DNA of 64,000 bases from Prevotella sp. Rep29 (GCF_019551475.1 NZ_CP047159.1:2108001-2172000), one strand, 5' to 3'; numbered from the stretch's first letter, positions 52,527-61,920 are shown. Notes: a model not told the origin generated them from the sequence alone. A program made the numbers and translations.

Positions 52527-53126
52527 CTATCGTTTTAATTTTAAAATCTCGCTAACTTCTCTGTCGAACATTTCCTTATAGAATGCCGCTTTCTGCTCCA
52601 GGCGCATCGGATAGGCACGCGAACTGCTCGGCATCCGATACAGCCGCAGGTGGCGCCCACCGAAGGTAACATCAGCATACGCACCGACTGTGGGGGCTAT
52701 GGTCTCGAATTGCCGGCATACGACGTCGGTCGCCTTCTGTCCTGTTGTCACTATCGCGCCACATTCGGGCAGTTCGCGCAGAAGCGCCTTGATGTCAGTC
52801 TCCTCCACTATCTCCAAATCCTTGTCGGATGCCGTATTCTTCAATCGGCGCACGGAAACGGCTGTGTCATAGAGCCCGATTCCCGCAACCGTCAGAAAAC
52901 GCTCAAGTGCCTCTTTCCGAAAGGCTTTTTCCTGCTCATCCACGAAATGCAACTTGTCTCCGAAGAAACAGATTCCAAAGATGCGCCACATATCGTTGGT
53001 GAAGTTCGGATAGAAGAACTCCATACACCACCTGTGGCGTGCCGGCGGGAAGCTGCCGAGCATCAGCAGGCGCGTTCCCTTCGGCAGGAATGGAGTCAGC
53101 GGATGACGTTCTATCGTTGCAACCAT
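52527..53126 (-). CDS. Uracil/mismatch-DNA glycosylase family protein
   Basis: 199 residues. The start LTPFLPKGTRLLMLGSFPPARHRWCMEFFYPN and the following NDMWRIFGICFF fit the uracil-DNA glycosylase superfamily in its Bacteroidota form, annotated as Mug-like or DNA-deoxyinosine glycosylase. Active-site residues cannot be assigned with certainty. It should remove damaged bases from DNA. It is followed by udk after 5 bases and preceded by a terminator of the exported phosphoesterase gene. Confidence 0.82.
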   Translation of the reverse strand: MVATIERHPLTPFLPKGTRLLMLGSFPPARHRWCMEFFYPNFTNDMWRIFGICFFGDKLHFVDEQEKAFRKEALERFLTVAGIGLYDTAVSVRRLKNTASDKDLEIVEETDIKALLRELPECGAIVTTGQKATDVVCRQFETIAPTVGAYADVTFGGRHLRLYRMPSSSRAYPMRLEQKAAFYKEMFDREVSEILKLKR

Positions 53127-53134
53127 AAAAAAGA

Positions 53135-53160
53135 GGCGGACACAAAAGTCCGCCCTGTTT
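53135..53160 (-). terminator. Terminator of the exported phosphoesterase gene
   Basis: On the minus strand GGCGGAC and GTCCGCC (53148-53154 and 53135-53141) pair around a 6-nt loop, followed by T-rich sequence. Confidence 0.75.
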
Positions 53161-53165
53161 TTTGC

Positions 53166-54221
53166 TTATTGCCTTTCCTTTACCATATAAACGACAACCG
53201 GCAGGTGGTCGCTATAGCCATTCAGCCAGACGCCTCCTGCGTGTGTACGCTTCGGATTGCCCTTATATTTTCCATCGGTCTGGAAGAGATAGTCACGACG
53301 GAATATCTGACTTTTCCAGAATTTCAAAGTAGAAAAATCCTTCTCACCCTTTTTGTTGACAGCATTCGGAGTCATCACAATCTGGTCGAAAAGATTCCAT
53401 TTGCCGTCATATCTCAGCGTTCCGGTATTTTGTTTTACGAGCACATTGTACCACGGATTGTACAGGTCGCCCTCGCCTACTTTCTCCATATCCTCTTTCG
53501 CCCCGAGCTCGTCATACATGCTTTTGTTCGTCGGGTCGTCATTCATGTCGCCCATGACAAAGACCTTGCAAGCAGGGTCTTCGCGGAGAAGGGAGTCCTT
53601 GACCACCCGTATCTGCTTAGCACCCAACTCCCTGTAATAAGAACCGGAAAAACGGCTCGGCAAGTGGCACACGATAAACGCCACATGCTCGCCGGCAAGC
53701 GTTCCGCTGACGGTCAGGAAACCGCGCGTGGCACGATTGCTGTCGGCAGGAAGTTCATACACATAAGGCACCAACGTCATGTCGCGCACCTCGAACAATG
53801 ACGGATTATAGAGCAACCCGCAGTCCACGCCACGACGGTCGGGACCCTCAATGTGCGCAAACTGGAAATTACGTGCCTTCAGCTCCGGCTGCTCGCACAA
53901 ATCTGCCAGGCAATGCGCGTTCTCCACCTCACTCACACCAATGACCGCACACCCTACATTCGCCAACACGTCGGTCCCCATTTCAGCAAGGACTGTCGCC
54001 ATGTTGTGAAGCTTATTGGTGTACTTCATTTCCGTCCATTTATTGGTTCCATCAGGAAGAAACTCATAATCGTTCTTCCCCTCGTCATGCGTTATGTCAA
54101 ACAGGTTTTCCAAGTTATAGAATCCAATCCCGTAAACAGAAAAGCTTTTCTGGGCTTGCACCGATGCTGAAACGCCGAACAACAGGACCGTCAAAAAGAG
54201 AAATATTTGCTTTTTCATCAT
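53166..54221 (-). CDS. Exported endonuclease/exonuclease/phosphatase family protein
   Basis: 351 residues with a signal peptide (cleavage near VQAQKS). The DNase I-like fold is evident: FYNLENLFD at the start, the metal glutamate in VIGVSEVENAH, FIVCHLPSRFSGS, the GDMNDDPTNKSMYD motif, NLFDQIVMTP and the terminal YSDHLPVVVYMV. Family members include secreted nucleases and phosphatases. Divergent from the TonB receptor gene, with 142 bases between the starts, it may belong to the same functional group. The substrate is not determined by sequence. Confidence 0.9.
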   Translation of the reverse strand: MMKKQIFLFLTVLLFGVSASVQAQKSFSVYGIGFYNLENLFDITHDEGKNDYEFLPDGTNKWTEMKYTNKLHNMATVLAEMGTDVLANVGCAVIGVSEVENAHCLADLCEQPELKARNFQFAHIEGPDRRGVDCGLLYNPSLFEVRDMTLVPYVYELPADSNRATRGFLTVSGTLAGEHVAFIVCHLPSRFSGSYYRELGAKQIRVVKDSLLREDPACKVFVMGDMNDDPTNKSMYDELGAKEDMEKVGEGDLYNPWYNVLVKQNTGTLRYDGKWNLFDQIVMTPNAVNKKGEKDFSTLKFWKSQIFRRDYLFQTDGKYKGNPKRTHAGGVWLNGYSDHLPVVVYMVKERQ

Positions 54222-54323
54222 GCTTTTGTATTATTTTTTTGCAAATATCGGCAATTATTCCGAATAAATTGCAGTTTTTGGAAAAAAAGTATTGATTGTA
54301 GGTCCTTTTTTTATTTTTTTTCC

Positions 54324-54331
54324 TAACTTTG
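54324..54331 (+). promoter_or_regulatory. -7 element of the TonB receptor operon
   Basis: TAACTTTG lies 33 bases before the ATG. A TTTG at the standard distance is not found. Confidence 0.5.
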
Positions 54332-54363
54332 CACCCTAAACTATAACAAATTTATCAAACACT

Positions 54364-56964
54364 ATGCAGAACAAGCTGAAACTTGCGGTGTTAGCCTTTT
54401 GTTGTGCATCAATGGCGTTTGCTCAAAATACTAAAAAGAACAACACTGAGCAGACCATTGAACCGATGGACGAATCGGCTTTCACCTTTACTGAAGCACA
54501 GTTGGGAGAGGATAACGACATGACAGACAACGTCACCATCTTAAACTCGAACAGCAATGTGTATGCGTCAGAGGTGGGATTCCTTTTCTCACCCGTACGT
54601 TTCCGTTATCGCGCACTCAATCAGAAATACAATGATGTGTACATCAACGGTGCACCGATGAACGACATGGAAAGCGGACAGTTCCGCTATTCAATGGTCG
54701 GCGGTCTGAATCAACAGACCCGTAACGTTGACTTCTCCCTGCCATTTGAGGACAACACATTCTCAATGACAGGAATGGCAGGAAGCAACAATTACGACTT
54801 CCGCGCCGGAAGCATGGCAGCTGGACACCGATTGACACTGAGTGCTGCCAACCGTAACTACACGCTGCGCGGCATGTACACCTACGCATCCGGATTCAAC
54901 AGCCGCGGATGGGCCATCGCTGGAAACGTCACCTACCGCTGGGCTAACAGAGGTTATGCGGAAGGTACGTTCTACAACGCCCTCTCCTACTTCTTCGGCG
55001 TGCAGAAACGATGGAACAATGGGCACTCGCTCGCCATCTCCACATGGGGCAACCCCACAGAACGCTCCACACAGGGAGCTTCTACCGATGAGGCGTACTG
55101 GTTGGCAAACGACTATTATTACAATCCTTACTGGGGATACCAGAATGGACACAAGCGCAATTCACGCGTAGTGAACGATTTCGCACCATCAGCCATCGCC
55201 ACATGGGACTGGGATATCAACAAGAACAATCGACTCACCACGTCACTCTTCGGAAAATATTCCAGCTATAAGAGCACGAAACTCAATTACAATAACGCAG
55301 AAAATCCACATCCCGACTACTGGAAGACACTGCCGAGCAGCTACTTCAACGTATGGGATGAGACCGATTACTATAACCGGACAGACCAGGCGCTTGCCGA
55401 CTGGACGGCGGCATATAACTTCTGGACGGCATCGAAAGCAAACCGCCAAATCAATTGGGACAAGCTGTACTATGCCAACAAGCAGGCAGCAGCCATCGGA
55501 AGAGACGCCCTCTACTATCTGCAAGCCAAACACAACGACAACACGACAGTCACACTGTCTTCCAAACTGACCTCACGTCTCGACAAGAACAAGACTCTGA
55601 ACGTCGGCTTCACACTCGGACAGAACCTCGGAAGACATTATCAGACGCTGGAAGACATGCTCGGAGCATCTACCTTCCACAACATCAACTCGTACACATT
55701 GGGCGACTATCCGTCTTCCGACCCACGCATCCACTACGACCTCAATACCGCAGGGACAAACGGACTCGGCAAACTGGTCTATGAAGGCGACAAGTTCGGA
55801 TACGACTACACGCTGAAAGCACAGAAAGGACTCGTGTGGGCAAGCTTCACGGAGAACTACGGAACGCTCCATTACAACGTTTCAGCCAAGCTGGCATACG
55901 ACCGCATGCAGCGCAAAGGACACATGCGCAACGGTATGTTTGCCGACTTCTCGTTCGGTAAGAGCAAGGCAGCAGACTTCGTGAGCGGAGGTGTCAAAGC
56001 CAGCGCAAGCACCAAGTTCGGTCAGGGCGGAACACTCATGGTCGGTTTGGGATACGAGCACCGAGCACCGCAAATCCTGACGGCTTTCGTCTCACCTGAG
56101 ATGAGTAACGATTTCGTGGACAACCTGCGCAACGAACGTATCTTCAGCAGCGAAATCAGCTACCAATATCAGAACACTTGGCTGCACGCCAACCTCAGTG
56201 CTTACTACAACCGCATGACCAACGTGACCGAATGGCAGAACTTCTATTTCGACGATGAGAACTCATTCACCTACGTGAGCATGAGAGACATCAAGAAGCA
56301 CTATTACGGTTTGGAACTCGGTATGCGCTTCAAGCTCGCTTCATTCCTCGACTTGGTAACCATCGGAACCATCAGCGACGCAAAGAATTTCAACAATGCC
56401 AAGGTGCGCTACATGCTCTCAACCAAGGGAGAATATATTGATGACATCGTATATAATAAAGGTATGCGCGAGAGTGGCACACCGCTCACCGCAGGAAGCA
56501 TTGGACTGAGCTTCCACCAGGGCGGATGGTTCATCGACCTCAATGCCAACTACTACGACCGCATCTATCTCTCATACGCTCCGAACCGTCGTTACGGAGA
56601 GACCATCAAGCGTATGAACTACGGTAAGACGGAAGACATCTTCATCGACCCGAACACTGCGGAAATCAAAGTCATCGAAGCACCTATCCCCGAACAAGCG
56701 AAGGGACATGGCGGATGGATGATTGACGGCTCCATCGGAAAGAACATCCGCATCGGACGCAACCAGTCGCTCTCCATCAATTTTATGGTGGCAAACATCC
56801 TAAACAACCGGAAGATTGTGAGCGGTGGATACGAGCAGAGCCGAAGCAGCTACACCACAACCAGCACCGGCGAACTCAACAACACCCGCGCTTACTCCTT
56901 CACACCGAAGAAATACTATGTATTCGGAACAAACGGAATGCTTAACCTTGCTTACAAATTCTAA
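54364..56964 (+). CDS. TonB-dependent receptor-like outer-membrane protein
   Basis: 866 residues with a signal peptide (cleavage after MAFAQ). The plug-like start (YNDVYINGAPMNDMESGQFRYSMVGGLN) leads into a long series of amphipathic strands ending with the aromatic end LNLAYKF expected of outer-membrane barrels. It lacks the N-terminal carboxypeptidase-like domain of SusC receptors. Two lipoproteins follow at 12 and 46 bases and probably form the surface part of an uptake complex. The ligand is not given by sequence; the downstream nucleases suggest nucleic acid or its fragments. It starts a plus-strand group that runs to 60139. Confidence 0.88.
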   Translation: MQNKLKLAVLAFCCASMAFAQNTKKNNTEQTIEPMDESAFTFTEAQLGEDNDMTDNVTILNSNSNVYASEVGFLFSPVRFRYRALNQKYNDVYINGAPMNDMESGQFRYSMVGGLNQQTRNVDFSLPFEDNTFSMTGMAGSNNYDFRAGSMAAGHRLTLSAANRNYTLRGMYTYASGFNSRGWAIAGNVTYRWANRGYAEGTFYNALSYFFGVQKRWNNGHSLAISTWGNPTERSTQGASTDEAYWLANDYYYNPYWGYQNGHKRNSRVVNDFAPSAIATWDWDINKNNRLTTSLFGKYSSYKSTKLNYNNAENPHPDYWKTLPSSYFNVWDETDYYNRTDQALADWTAAYNFWTASKANRQINWDKLYYANKQAAAIGRDALYYLQAKHNDNTTVTLSSKLTSRLDKNKTLNVGFTLGQNLGRHYQTLEDMLGASTFHNINSYTLGDYPSSDPRIHYDLNTAGTNGLGKLVYEGDKFGYDYTLKAQKGLVWASFTENYGTLHYNVSAKLAYDRMQRKGHMRNGMFADFSFGKSKAADFVSGGVKASASTKFGQGGTLMVGLGYEHRAPQILTAFVSPEMSNDFVDNLRNERIFSSEISYQYQNTWLHANLSAYYNRMTNVTEWQNFYFDDENSFTYVSMRDIKKHYYGLELGMRFKLASFLDLVTIGTISDAKNFNNAKVRYMLSTKGEYIDDIVYNKGMRESGTPLTAGSIGLSFHQGGWFIDLNANYYDRIYLSYAPNRRYGETIKRMNYGKTEDIFIDPNTAEIKVIEAPIPEQAKGHGGWMIDGSIGKNIRIGRNQSLSINFMVANILNNRKIVSGGYEQSRSSYTTTSTGELNNTRAYSFTPKKYYVFGTNGMLNLAYKF

Positions 56965-56976
56965 CACCATACAGAT

Positions 56977-58317
56977 ATGAAAGAACTGAAATATATTTTA
57001 CTGACACTCGTCTGCACGCTCTTCGCATCTTGTATGGGCGAGCGCTACGCAGATCCGGAAGAGGGCGAAATCCCCTACGGAAATCTGGATATCAACGCAA
57101 TCAACGTCATTACGATTGAACAGCTGAAACAGAAATATGCTACGGTCATTGCCAATAGCGGCATGACTGAAATCACCGAAGATGTTCAGTTGCTCGGACG
57201 AGTAACAGGAAACGACATCGGCGGAAATATCTATAACGAATTCTCATTGCAAGATGAGACGGGAGCCATCCTCGTGTGCATCAACCAGTCAGGACTCTAC
57301 GGTTCACTGCCCGTCGGACAGCAGGTGCTCGTTTCTCTGAAAGGACTTATCATCGGCGGATACGGCATGCAGCCGGAAATCGGTGGTATCTACACCAATA
57401 CGAAAACGGGTGCACAGAGCGTCGGACGCATGAGCCGATACACTTGGGACAGCCATTACAGACTCTTTGGAAAGGCTGACCCGGAAGCAATCAAGCCAAC
57501 CACCTTCGACATCAGCAAGATTGCCGACGAAAACTATATCGCAGCCAATTGCGGCAAACTGATGACCATCAAGAACGTGAGACTGAAAGACGCTGACGGA
57601 AAAGCAGTCTTTGCTCCCGACGACGGTTCCATCTCACTCACGGCGAATGCTGCCAACCGCGCATTCTCCGGCATCAGCTCGAGCAGCATGGTGCTCCGTA
57701 CAAGCACATACGCCGAGTTTGCCAACGAGGTGATGCCGCAAGGTGAACTTTCCATCACAGGTATCTTCACGCGCTATCGCAACACGTGGCAGATTCTCAT
57801 CCGCACACTCGACGACATTGAGGTGATGCCGACCGCCATCTTCAGCGAAACGTTCCTGGAAGGACAAGGCTCGTTCTCAATCGTCAACGTCAACATGCCA
57901 AGCGAATTGAGTTACATCTGGGCGCACAACGCAAGATATTCGTGCATGTTGGCATCTGCATACAAAGATCAGGTAAACTACGCTTCTGAGAGCTGGCTCA
58001 TCAGTCCGGCAATCGACCTGAGCAGTGTGAAGAAAGCGACACTCTCTTTCAGTCACGCAGCCAACTACTTCGGCGGCGAATGTAAGGACGATTGCTCCGT
58101 ATGGATCAGTACCAACTACGACTCTGGAGCGCCAAGCACAGCCACATGGACCGAACTCAACATCGACACATGGCCTGCCAACGACTTCAAGTTTGTTGAT
58201 GCAGTTTGCGACATCACATCATATACTGGCAATAAGAACGTCCGCATCGCATTCAAATATACCAGTCCTCAGTCCAAAGCAGGAAACTGGGAAGTGAAGA
58301 ATGTGGTCATCAATTAG
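56977..58317 (+). CDS. DUF5689 domain surface lipoprotein
   Basis: 446 residues with a lipobox LFASC near residue 18. The N-terminal two thirds resemble the DUF5689 domain, an OB-like barrel often seen after TonB receptors (VQLLGRVTGNDIGGNIYNEFSLQDETGAILV). The last 160 residues form a jelly-roll that looks like the choice-of-anchor J domain (ESWLISPAIDLSSVKKATLSFSHAANYFGG). It should sit on the outer membrane facing outwards and bind the receptor's ligand. Start is 12 bases after the receptor stop. Confidence 0.83.
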   Translation: MKELKYILLTLVCTLFASCMGERYADPEEGEIPYGNLDINAINVITIEQLKQKYATVIANSGMTEITEDVQLLGRVTGNDIGGNIYNEFSLQDETGAILVCINQSGLYGSLPVGQQVLVSLKGLIIGGYGMQPEIGGIYTNTKTGAQSVGRMSRYTWDSHYRLFGKADPEAIKPTTFDISKIADENYIAANCGKLMTIKNVRLKDADGKAVFAPDDGSISLTANAANRAFSGISSSSMVLRTSTYAEFANEVMPQGELSITGIFTRYRNTWQILIRTLDDIEVMPTAIFSETFLEGQGSFSIVNVNMPSELSYIWAHNARYSCMLASAYKDQVNYASESWLISPAIDLSSVKKATLSFSHAANYFGGECKDDCSVWISTNYDSGAPSTATWTELNIDTWPANDFKFVDAVCDITSYTGNKNVRIAFKYTSPQSKAGNWEVKNVVIN

Positions 58318-58363
58318 TACACATTATTATATATATAAAGACAATAATAAAAACGATTAGAAT

Positions 58364-60139
58364 ATGAAAAAGCTATTTTATTCACTGTTTGCCCTGGTGT
58401 TCGCCATGGCATTCACAAGTTGCGAAGACGTTCCGGCGCCTTATTATGACCCGTCGGAAGGCGGCGGTTCCATCATCAGCCCACTGGGACAAGGAACGGA
58501 AGAAGACCCGTTCAATGTGGCTGGAGCCTACAAATACATTGCCGATGGTAATGACGGTGACGCGATTGTCTATGTACGCGGTATCATCGTTTCCGTCAGC
58601 GAGGTGGACATCAAACAATACGGAAACGCTACTTACACCATCTCCGACGACGGTACGGCAAAGAACGTGCTGCAGGTATATCGCGGATTGGCACTGGGCA
58701 ACAGAAAGTTCATCTCTGAGAACGAAATCAAACCCGGTGACGAAGTCATCATCTGCGGAAAACTCGTGAGCCGCAACGGCGAATACGAATTCACACAAGG
58801 CAACTACATCTACTACCTCAACGGCGAGAGTGCTGCCGGAATGGGTGAAATCAGCGGAACCGGTACACTCGAAGACCCATATACTCCGGGTGCAGCCAAC
58901 CTCTTCTGCAAGACACTGGAATCTGATGTGGTTACCGATAAGGAATACTACATCAAGGGTAAAATCTCACGCATCGCCAACAAGGGAACCTATACGGACG
59001 GCGGCACATACGGAAACGCTTCCTTCTATATCTCCGACAGTGGTGAGGCAACCGGCGAGTTCTATTGCTTCCGTGTGCTCTATCTGAAGAACACCAAATA
59101 CAACGAATATACTGGAACCAAGACAGACATCAAAGTCGGCGACGAAGTCATCGTCTGCGCTAAACTGGTGCTCTATCAAGGCACGACACCTGAGACCTCT
59201 GCAGGCAATGGCTATATATACTCTCACAACGGCAATACCGGCGACGGTGGCAGCGGTGGTGGAACTGCAAAGGGCGACGGTACACTCAACAATCCGTACA
59301 ATCCGCTTGGCGCAGCTCAAGCCGTAAGCGGTCTGACATGGACCTCCAATACTGAATACGACAAAACTGACAACGTATATGTGAAGGGTAAGATTTCACG
59401 CATCGCCACCAAGGGAACCTATACGGACGGCGGCACATACGGAAACGCTTCCTTCTACATCTCTGAAGACGGCACCGAGTCTGGCGAGTTCTACTGTTTC
59501 CGCGTTCTCTATCTGAACAACACCAAGTACAATGAATACACTGGTGAGAAGGTAGATATCAAAGTCGGTGACGAAGTGGTCATCTACGGCAAACTCATGA
59601 ACTACAAAGGCAACACGCCCGAGACCGTAGCCGGAGAGGCACACCTCTACTCGCTCAACAGCGGCGGAAGTGGCGGTGGTGGAACGACCGACGGAGGCTT
59701 TACAAGAAGTGTGGACACTGACAATGCAATTGTTACGTTCACTGCCAGCGGAACAACCGCCAGCAGCAACGTGGTTGAATACGACCTGACAACCTGCGGA
59801 CTGGCACACCAGGCAGAGAACCCATCGTTCACCATCAATGGCGTATCATTCGCATTTGCAGTTAATGGTGGTGGAACAACTCCAAAATATTGGAATACTG
59901 GTGATTACAATGAGCTTCGTATGTATGCGAAGAACAAGTTGACAATCACTCCTTCAAATGGAAATATCCATTCTATCAAGTTGCATTGTACAACCTACGG
60001 ATCAACAAAATACGTTGGTAATGAGCAAGCAGAGGCAACACTTTCGGGTAATGCCGTATCAATAGTCAACGAATGGACAGGCACTTCTGGAGGTACGCAA
60101 TTCCGCATCAAGAAAGTGACAATCACTTATGCGCAATAA
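58364..60139 (+). CDS. Surface lipoprotein with tandem OB-like (DUF6359-type) domains
   Basis: 591 residues; the lipobox is FTSC near residue 20. Three repeats of an OB-like fold follow: residues about 30-155, 160-300 and 305-445. Each opens with GTLEDPY- or GTLNNPY-like turns and has an internal GKISRIA segment. The second and third are nearly identical (GTYTDGGTYGNASFYIS, FRVLYLKNTKYNEYTG) and come from a recent duplication with a 429-bp offset. The C-terminal 130 residues form a separate beta-sandwich. OB folds often bind nucleic acid or sugars, which fits a ligand-binding role beside the TonB receptor, but this is inferred. Confidence 0.78.
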   Translation: MKKLFYSLFALVFAMAFTSCEDVPAPYYDPSEGGGSIISPLGQGTEEDPFNVAGAYKYIADGNDGDAIVYVRGIIVSVSEVDIKQYGNATYTISDDGTAKNVLQVYRGLALGNRKFISENEIKPGDEVIICGKLVSRNGEYEFTQGNYIYYLNGESAAGMGEISGTGTLEDPYTPGAANLFCKTLESDVVTDKEYYIKGKISRIANKGTYTDGGTYGNASFYISDSGEATGEFYCFRVLYLKNTKYNEYTGTKTDIKVGDEVIVCAKLVLYQGTTPETSAGNGYIYSHNGNTGDGGSGGGTAKGDGTLNNPYNPLGAAQAVSGLTWTSNTEYDKTDNVYVKGKISRIATKGTYTDGGTYGNASFYISEDGTESGEFYCFRVLYLNNTKYNEYTGEKVDIKVGDEVVIYGKLMNYKGNTPETVAGEAHLYSLNSGGSGGGGTTDGGFTRSVDTDNAIVTFTASGTTASSNVVEYDLTTCGLAHQAENPSFTINGVSFAFAVNGGGTTPKYWNTGDYNELRMYAKNKLTITPSNGNIHSIKLHCTTYGSTKYVGNEQAEATLSGNAVSIVNEWTGTSGGTQFRIKKVTITYAQ

Positions 60140-60155
60140 GAAAAAAGACTGAAAA

Positions 60156-60187
60156 TTTGGCAGGCTGCAAAATTCTTCGTAATTTTG
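60156..60187 (+). promoter_or_regulatory. rpmE promoter
   Basis: TTTG at 60156-60159 and TAATTTTG at 60180-60187 with 20 bp between them. The -7 element lies within a long inverted repeat. Confidence 0.8.
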
Positions 60188-60192
60188 CAGCC
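60163..60192. promoter_or_regulatory. Perfect inverted repeat over the rpmE promoter
   Basis: GGCTGCAAAATT (60163-60174) and AATTTTGCAGCC (60181-60192) are perfect 12-bp arms around CTTCGT, covering the -7 element. No T run follows, so it is a better candidate for an operator than for a terminator. Confidence 0.55.
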
Positions 60193-60246
60193 CAAACCCC
60201 TCAAAAGGAAAATATTAAGTATAAACAATAGAAACAAGTAAACAAA

Positions 60247-60498
60247 ATGAAAAAAGGTATTCATCCCGAAAACTATCGCCCCGTCGTGTTCCGTGACATG
60301 TCCAACGGCGATATGTTCCTTACAAGGTCCACTTGCAAAACAAACGAGACGGTGGAATTTGAAGGCGAAACTTACCCAATGGTAAAAGTAGAAATCTCCA
60401 GCACCTCTCATCCGTTCTACACAGGTAAGAGTAAACTTGTCGATACGGCAGGTCGCGTGGATCGCTTCATGAACCGCTACGGTAAGATCAAGAAATAA
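60247..60498 (+). CDS. rpmE: 50S ribosomal protein L31, type B (zinc-free)
   Basis: 83 residues. The start [21 protein letters not shown] and the segment [16 protein letters not shown] [15 protein letters not shown] match L31 type B (RpmE2, YkgM). It has a single cysteine and lacks the CxxC zinc ribbon of the zinc-binding form. In many bacteria this form replaces the zinc-bound paralogue when zinc is scarce and is then repressed by Zur; in Bacteroidota it is often the only copy. The inverted repeat over the promoter is of interest in that light. It is transcribed separately from the lipoprotein gene upstream. Confidence 0.96.
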   Translation: MKKGIHPENYRPVVFRDMSNGDMFLTRSTCKTNETVEFEGETYPMVKVEISSTSHPFYTGKSKLVDTAGRVDRFMNRYGKIKK

Positions 60499-60597
60499 CA
60501 GACCGTATTTCATTTACAAAGACGATAGAGGTGCATTCACGACGTAGTTGCATATACGTGGTGAGTACACCTTTTCGCACTTAAAAACACACCTCAC

Positions 60598-61536
60598 ATG
60601 AAAACAAACAAAATACTGTGGCTACTCCTCGCTGGCTGTCTTACACTCGTTGCTTGCGACGACGACAAAGACGACAACAGCGGCAGCGGAACAACTCCCG
60701 CCGGCTGGACCAACGACAATGCCAATCCACAGACACGCGTAGAATACGGCAGGCTCGAGATGCCGAGAATATCCAATGACGACGAGCATCTCGTACTCAT
60801 ACACAAGACTGCCGACTATAAATTCGACGCATACGGAGTCAACTATTCCGTTGAGTGGGACTGCACCAAGAAAGCACCGCGCTGGATAGCATACCAGATG
60901 CACAAGGGCTACGGCGGAACGGCAGGACGCGTATCGGACATCTTCCTCGAAGACCCCGACCTGCCCACCAGTGCACGATTCCCCGACACCAACTATCAGT
61001 ACTCGGGCTCCGGATTCGACCGCGGACACATGTGTGCATCGGCTGACCGCCAGTATTCGCTGACAGCCAACCTGCAGACCTTCTACTACACTAACGCCTA
61101 TCCCCAGTACAACAACTTCAATGCGGGAACCAACTACACAGGCGAATGGGTGAAGATGGAAGACCAACTCCGCACATGGACCGGCAACCTCGCCGCTACC
61201 GACACCATCTACGTCGTGAAAGGCGGAACCATCGAAGAGCCGAATGTCATCCGCTATCTCAAAGACGGACTCATCGTGCCGAAATACTTCTTCGTGGCAC
61301 TGCTCAAGAAGACCCCGAAAGGCTACACACCTGGACTGGGACTGTGGTTCGAACACACCAACAGAATCCTCACCAGCGTCAACCTCGCCAAGAATGCCAT
61401 CAACATCCGCGAGCTGGAAAGCCTTACCGGCATCGACTTCTTCTGCAACCTGCCCGACCCCGTGGAGGAAGCAGTAGAAACCATGAGTCTTGACCACGTC
61501 ATGGAATCATGGGGACTGAGCCTGAACAACGAATAA
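60598..61536 (+). CDS. DNA/RNA non-specific endonuclease, lipoprotein
   Basis: 312 residues with a lipoprotein signal; the lipobox is LVAC near residue 20, followed by an Asp/Gly-rich linker. The beta-beta-alpha metal nuclease core carries the DRGHMCASADR motif, where the histidine is the general base, and the metal-binding asparagine in the following TNAYPQYNNFNAG stretch. The family (NucA/NUC1) cuts DNA and RNA without sequence preference. As a lipoprotein it would work at the surface, making nucleotides that may be taken up by the neighbouring receptor system. Start at 60598 gives the signal directly. Confidence 0.92.
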   Translation: MKTNKILWLLLAGCLTLVACDDDKDDNSGSGTTPAGWTNDNANPQTRVEYGRLEMPRISNDDEHLVLIHKTADYKFDAYGVNYSVEWDCTKKAPRWIAYQMHKGYGGTAGRVSDIFLEDPDLPTSARFPDTNYQYSGSGFDRGHMCASADRQYSLTANLQTFYYTNAYPQYNNFNAGTNYTGEWVKMEDQLRTWTGNLAATDTIYVVKGGTIEEPNVIRYLKDGLIVPKYFFVALLKKTPKGYTPGLGLWFEHTNRILTSVNLAKNAINIRELESLTGIDFFCNLPDPVEEAVETMSLDHVMESWGLSLNNE

Positions 61537-61577
61537 CAAACACATCATCGGGAAACATCCTTTCCCAACAGCACAAC

Positions 61578-61618
61578 AAATCCCTGATTGCCACCCGGCA
61601 GTCAGGGATTTTTTTTGG
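61578..61618 (+). terminator. Terminator after the nuclease gene
   Basis: AAATCCCTGA (61578-61587) pairs with TCAGGGATTT (61602-61611), with an inner TGCC/GGCA pairing, then a T tract. Confidence 0.9.
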
Positions 61619-61670
61619 AATAAGCAGACCGCTGTGAATTAAGAATTACGCCAGTTCGCCATAATCCCCT

Positions 61671-61920
61671 GCCCCCCCCCCTTACCCCTCCCCTCAACGA
61701 AGGGAGGGGAATGTAGTTAGTGGTTCTCCTTCCACCAGGCGCTCCCCTCCCATCTTAGGGTGGGGTCATGTCAGACGTTTCTCAACGAAGAGAGAGGAAT
61801 GTAGTTAGTGGCTCTCCTTCCGCCAGGCGCTCCCCTCAACGAAGAGAGGGGAGTGTAGTTTGTGGCTCTCCTTCCGTCAGGCGCTCCCCTCCCATCTCAG
61901 GGGAGGGGCAGGGGTGGGGT
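61671..61920 (+). repeat. Direct repeats with CCCCTCCC/GGGAGGGG blocks
   Basis: Copies of a unit of about 54 bp begin with CAACGAAG at 61695, 61783 and 61837; the last two are adjacent. Each ends with the CCAGGCGCTCCCCT type. A run of ten C lies at 61672-61681, and C/G-rich blocks (CCCCTCCC, GGGGAGGGG) repeat through the region. No gene is present. Such GC-rich repeats recur between Bacteroidota genes and may form G-quadruplex or cruciform structures. Confidence 0.7.
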
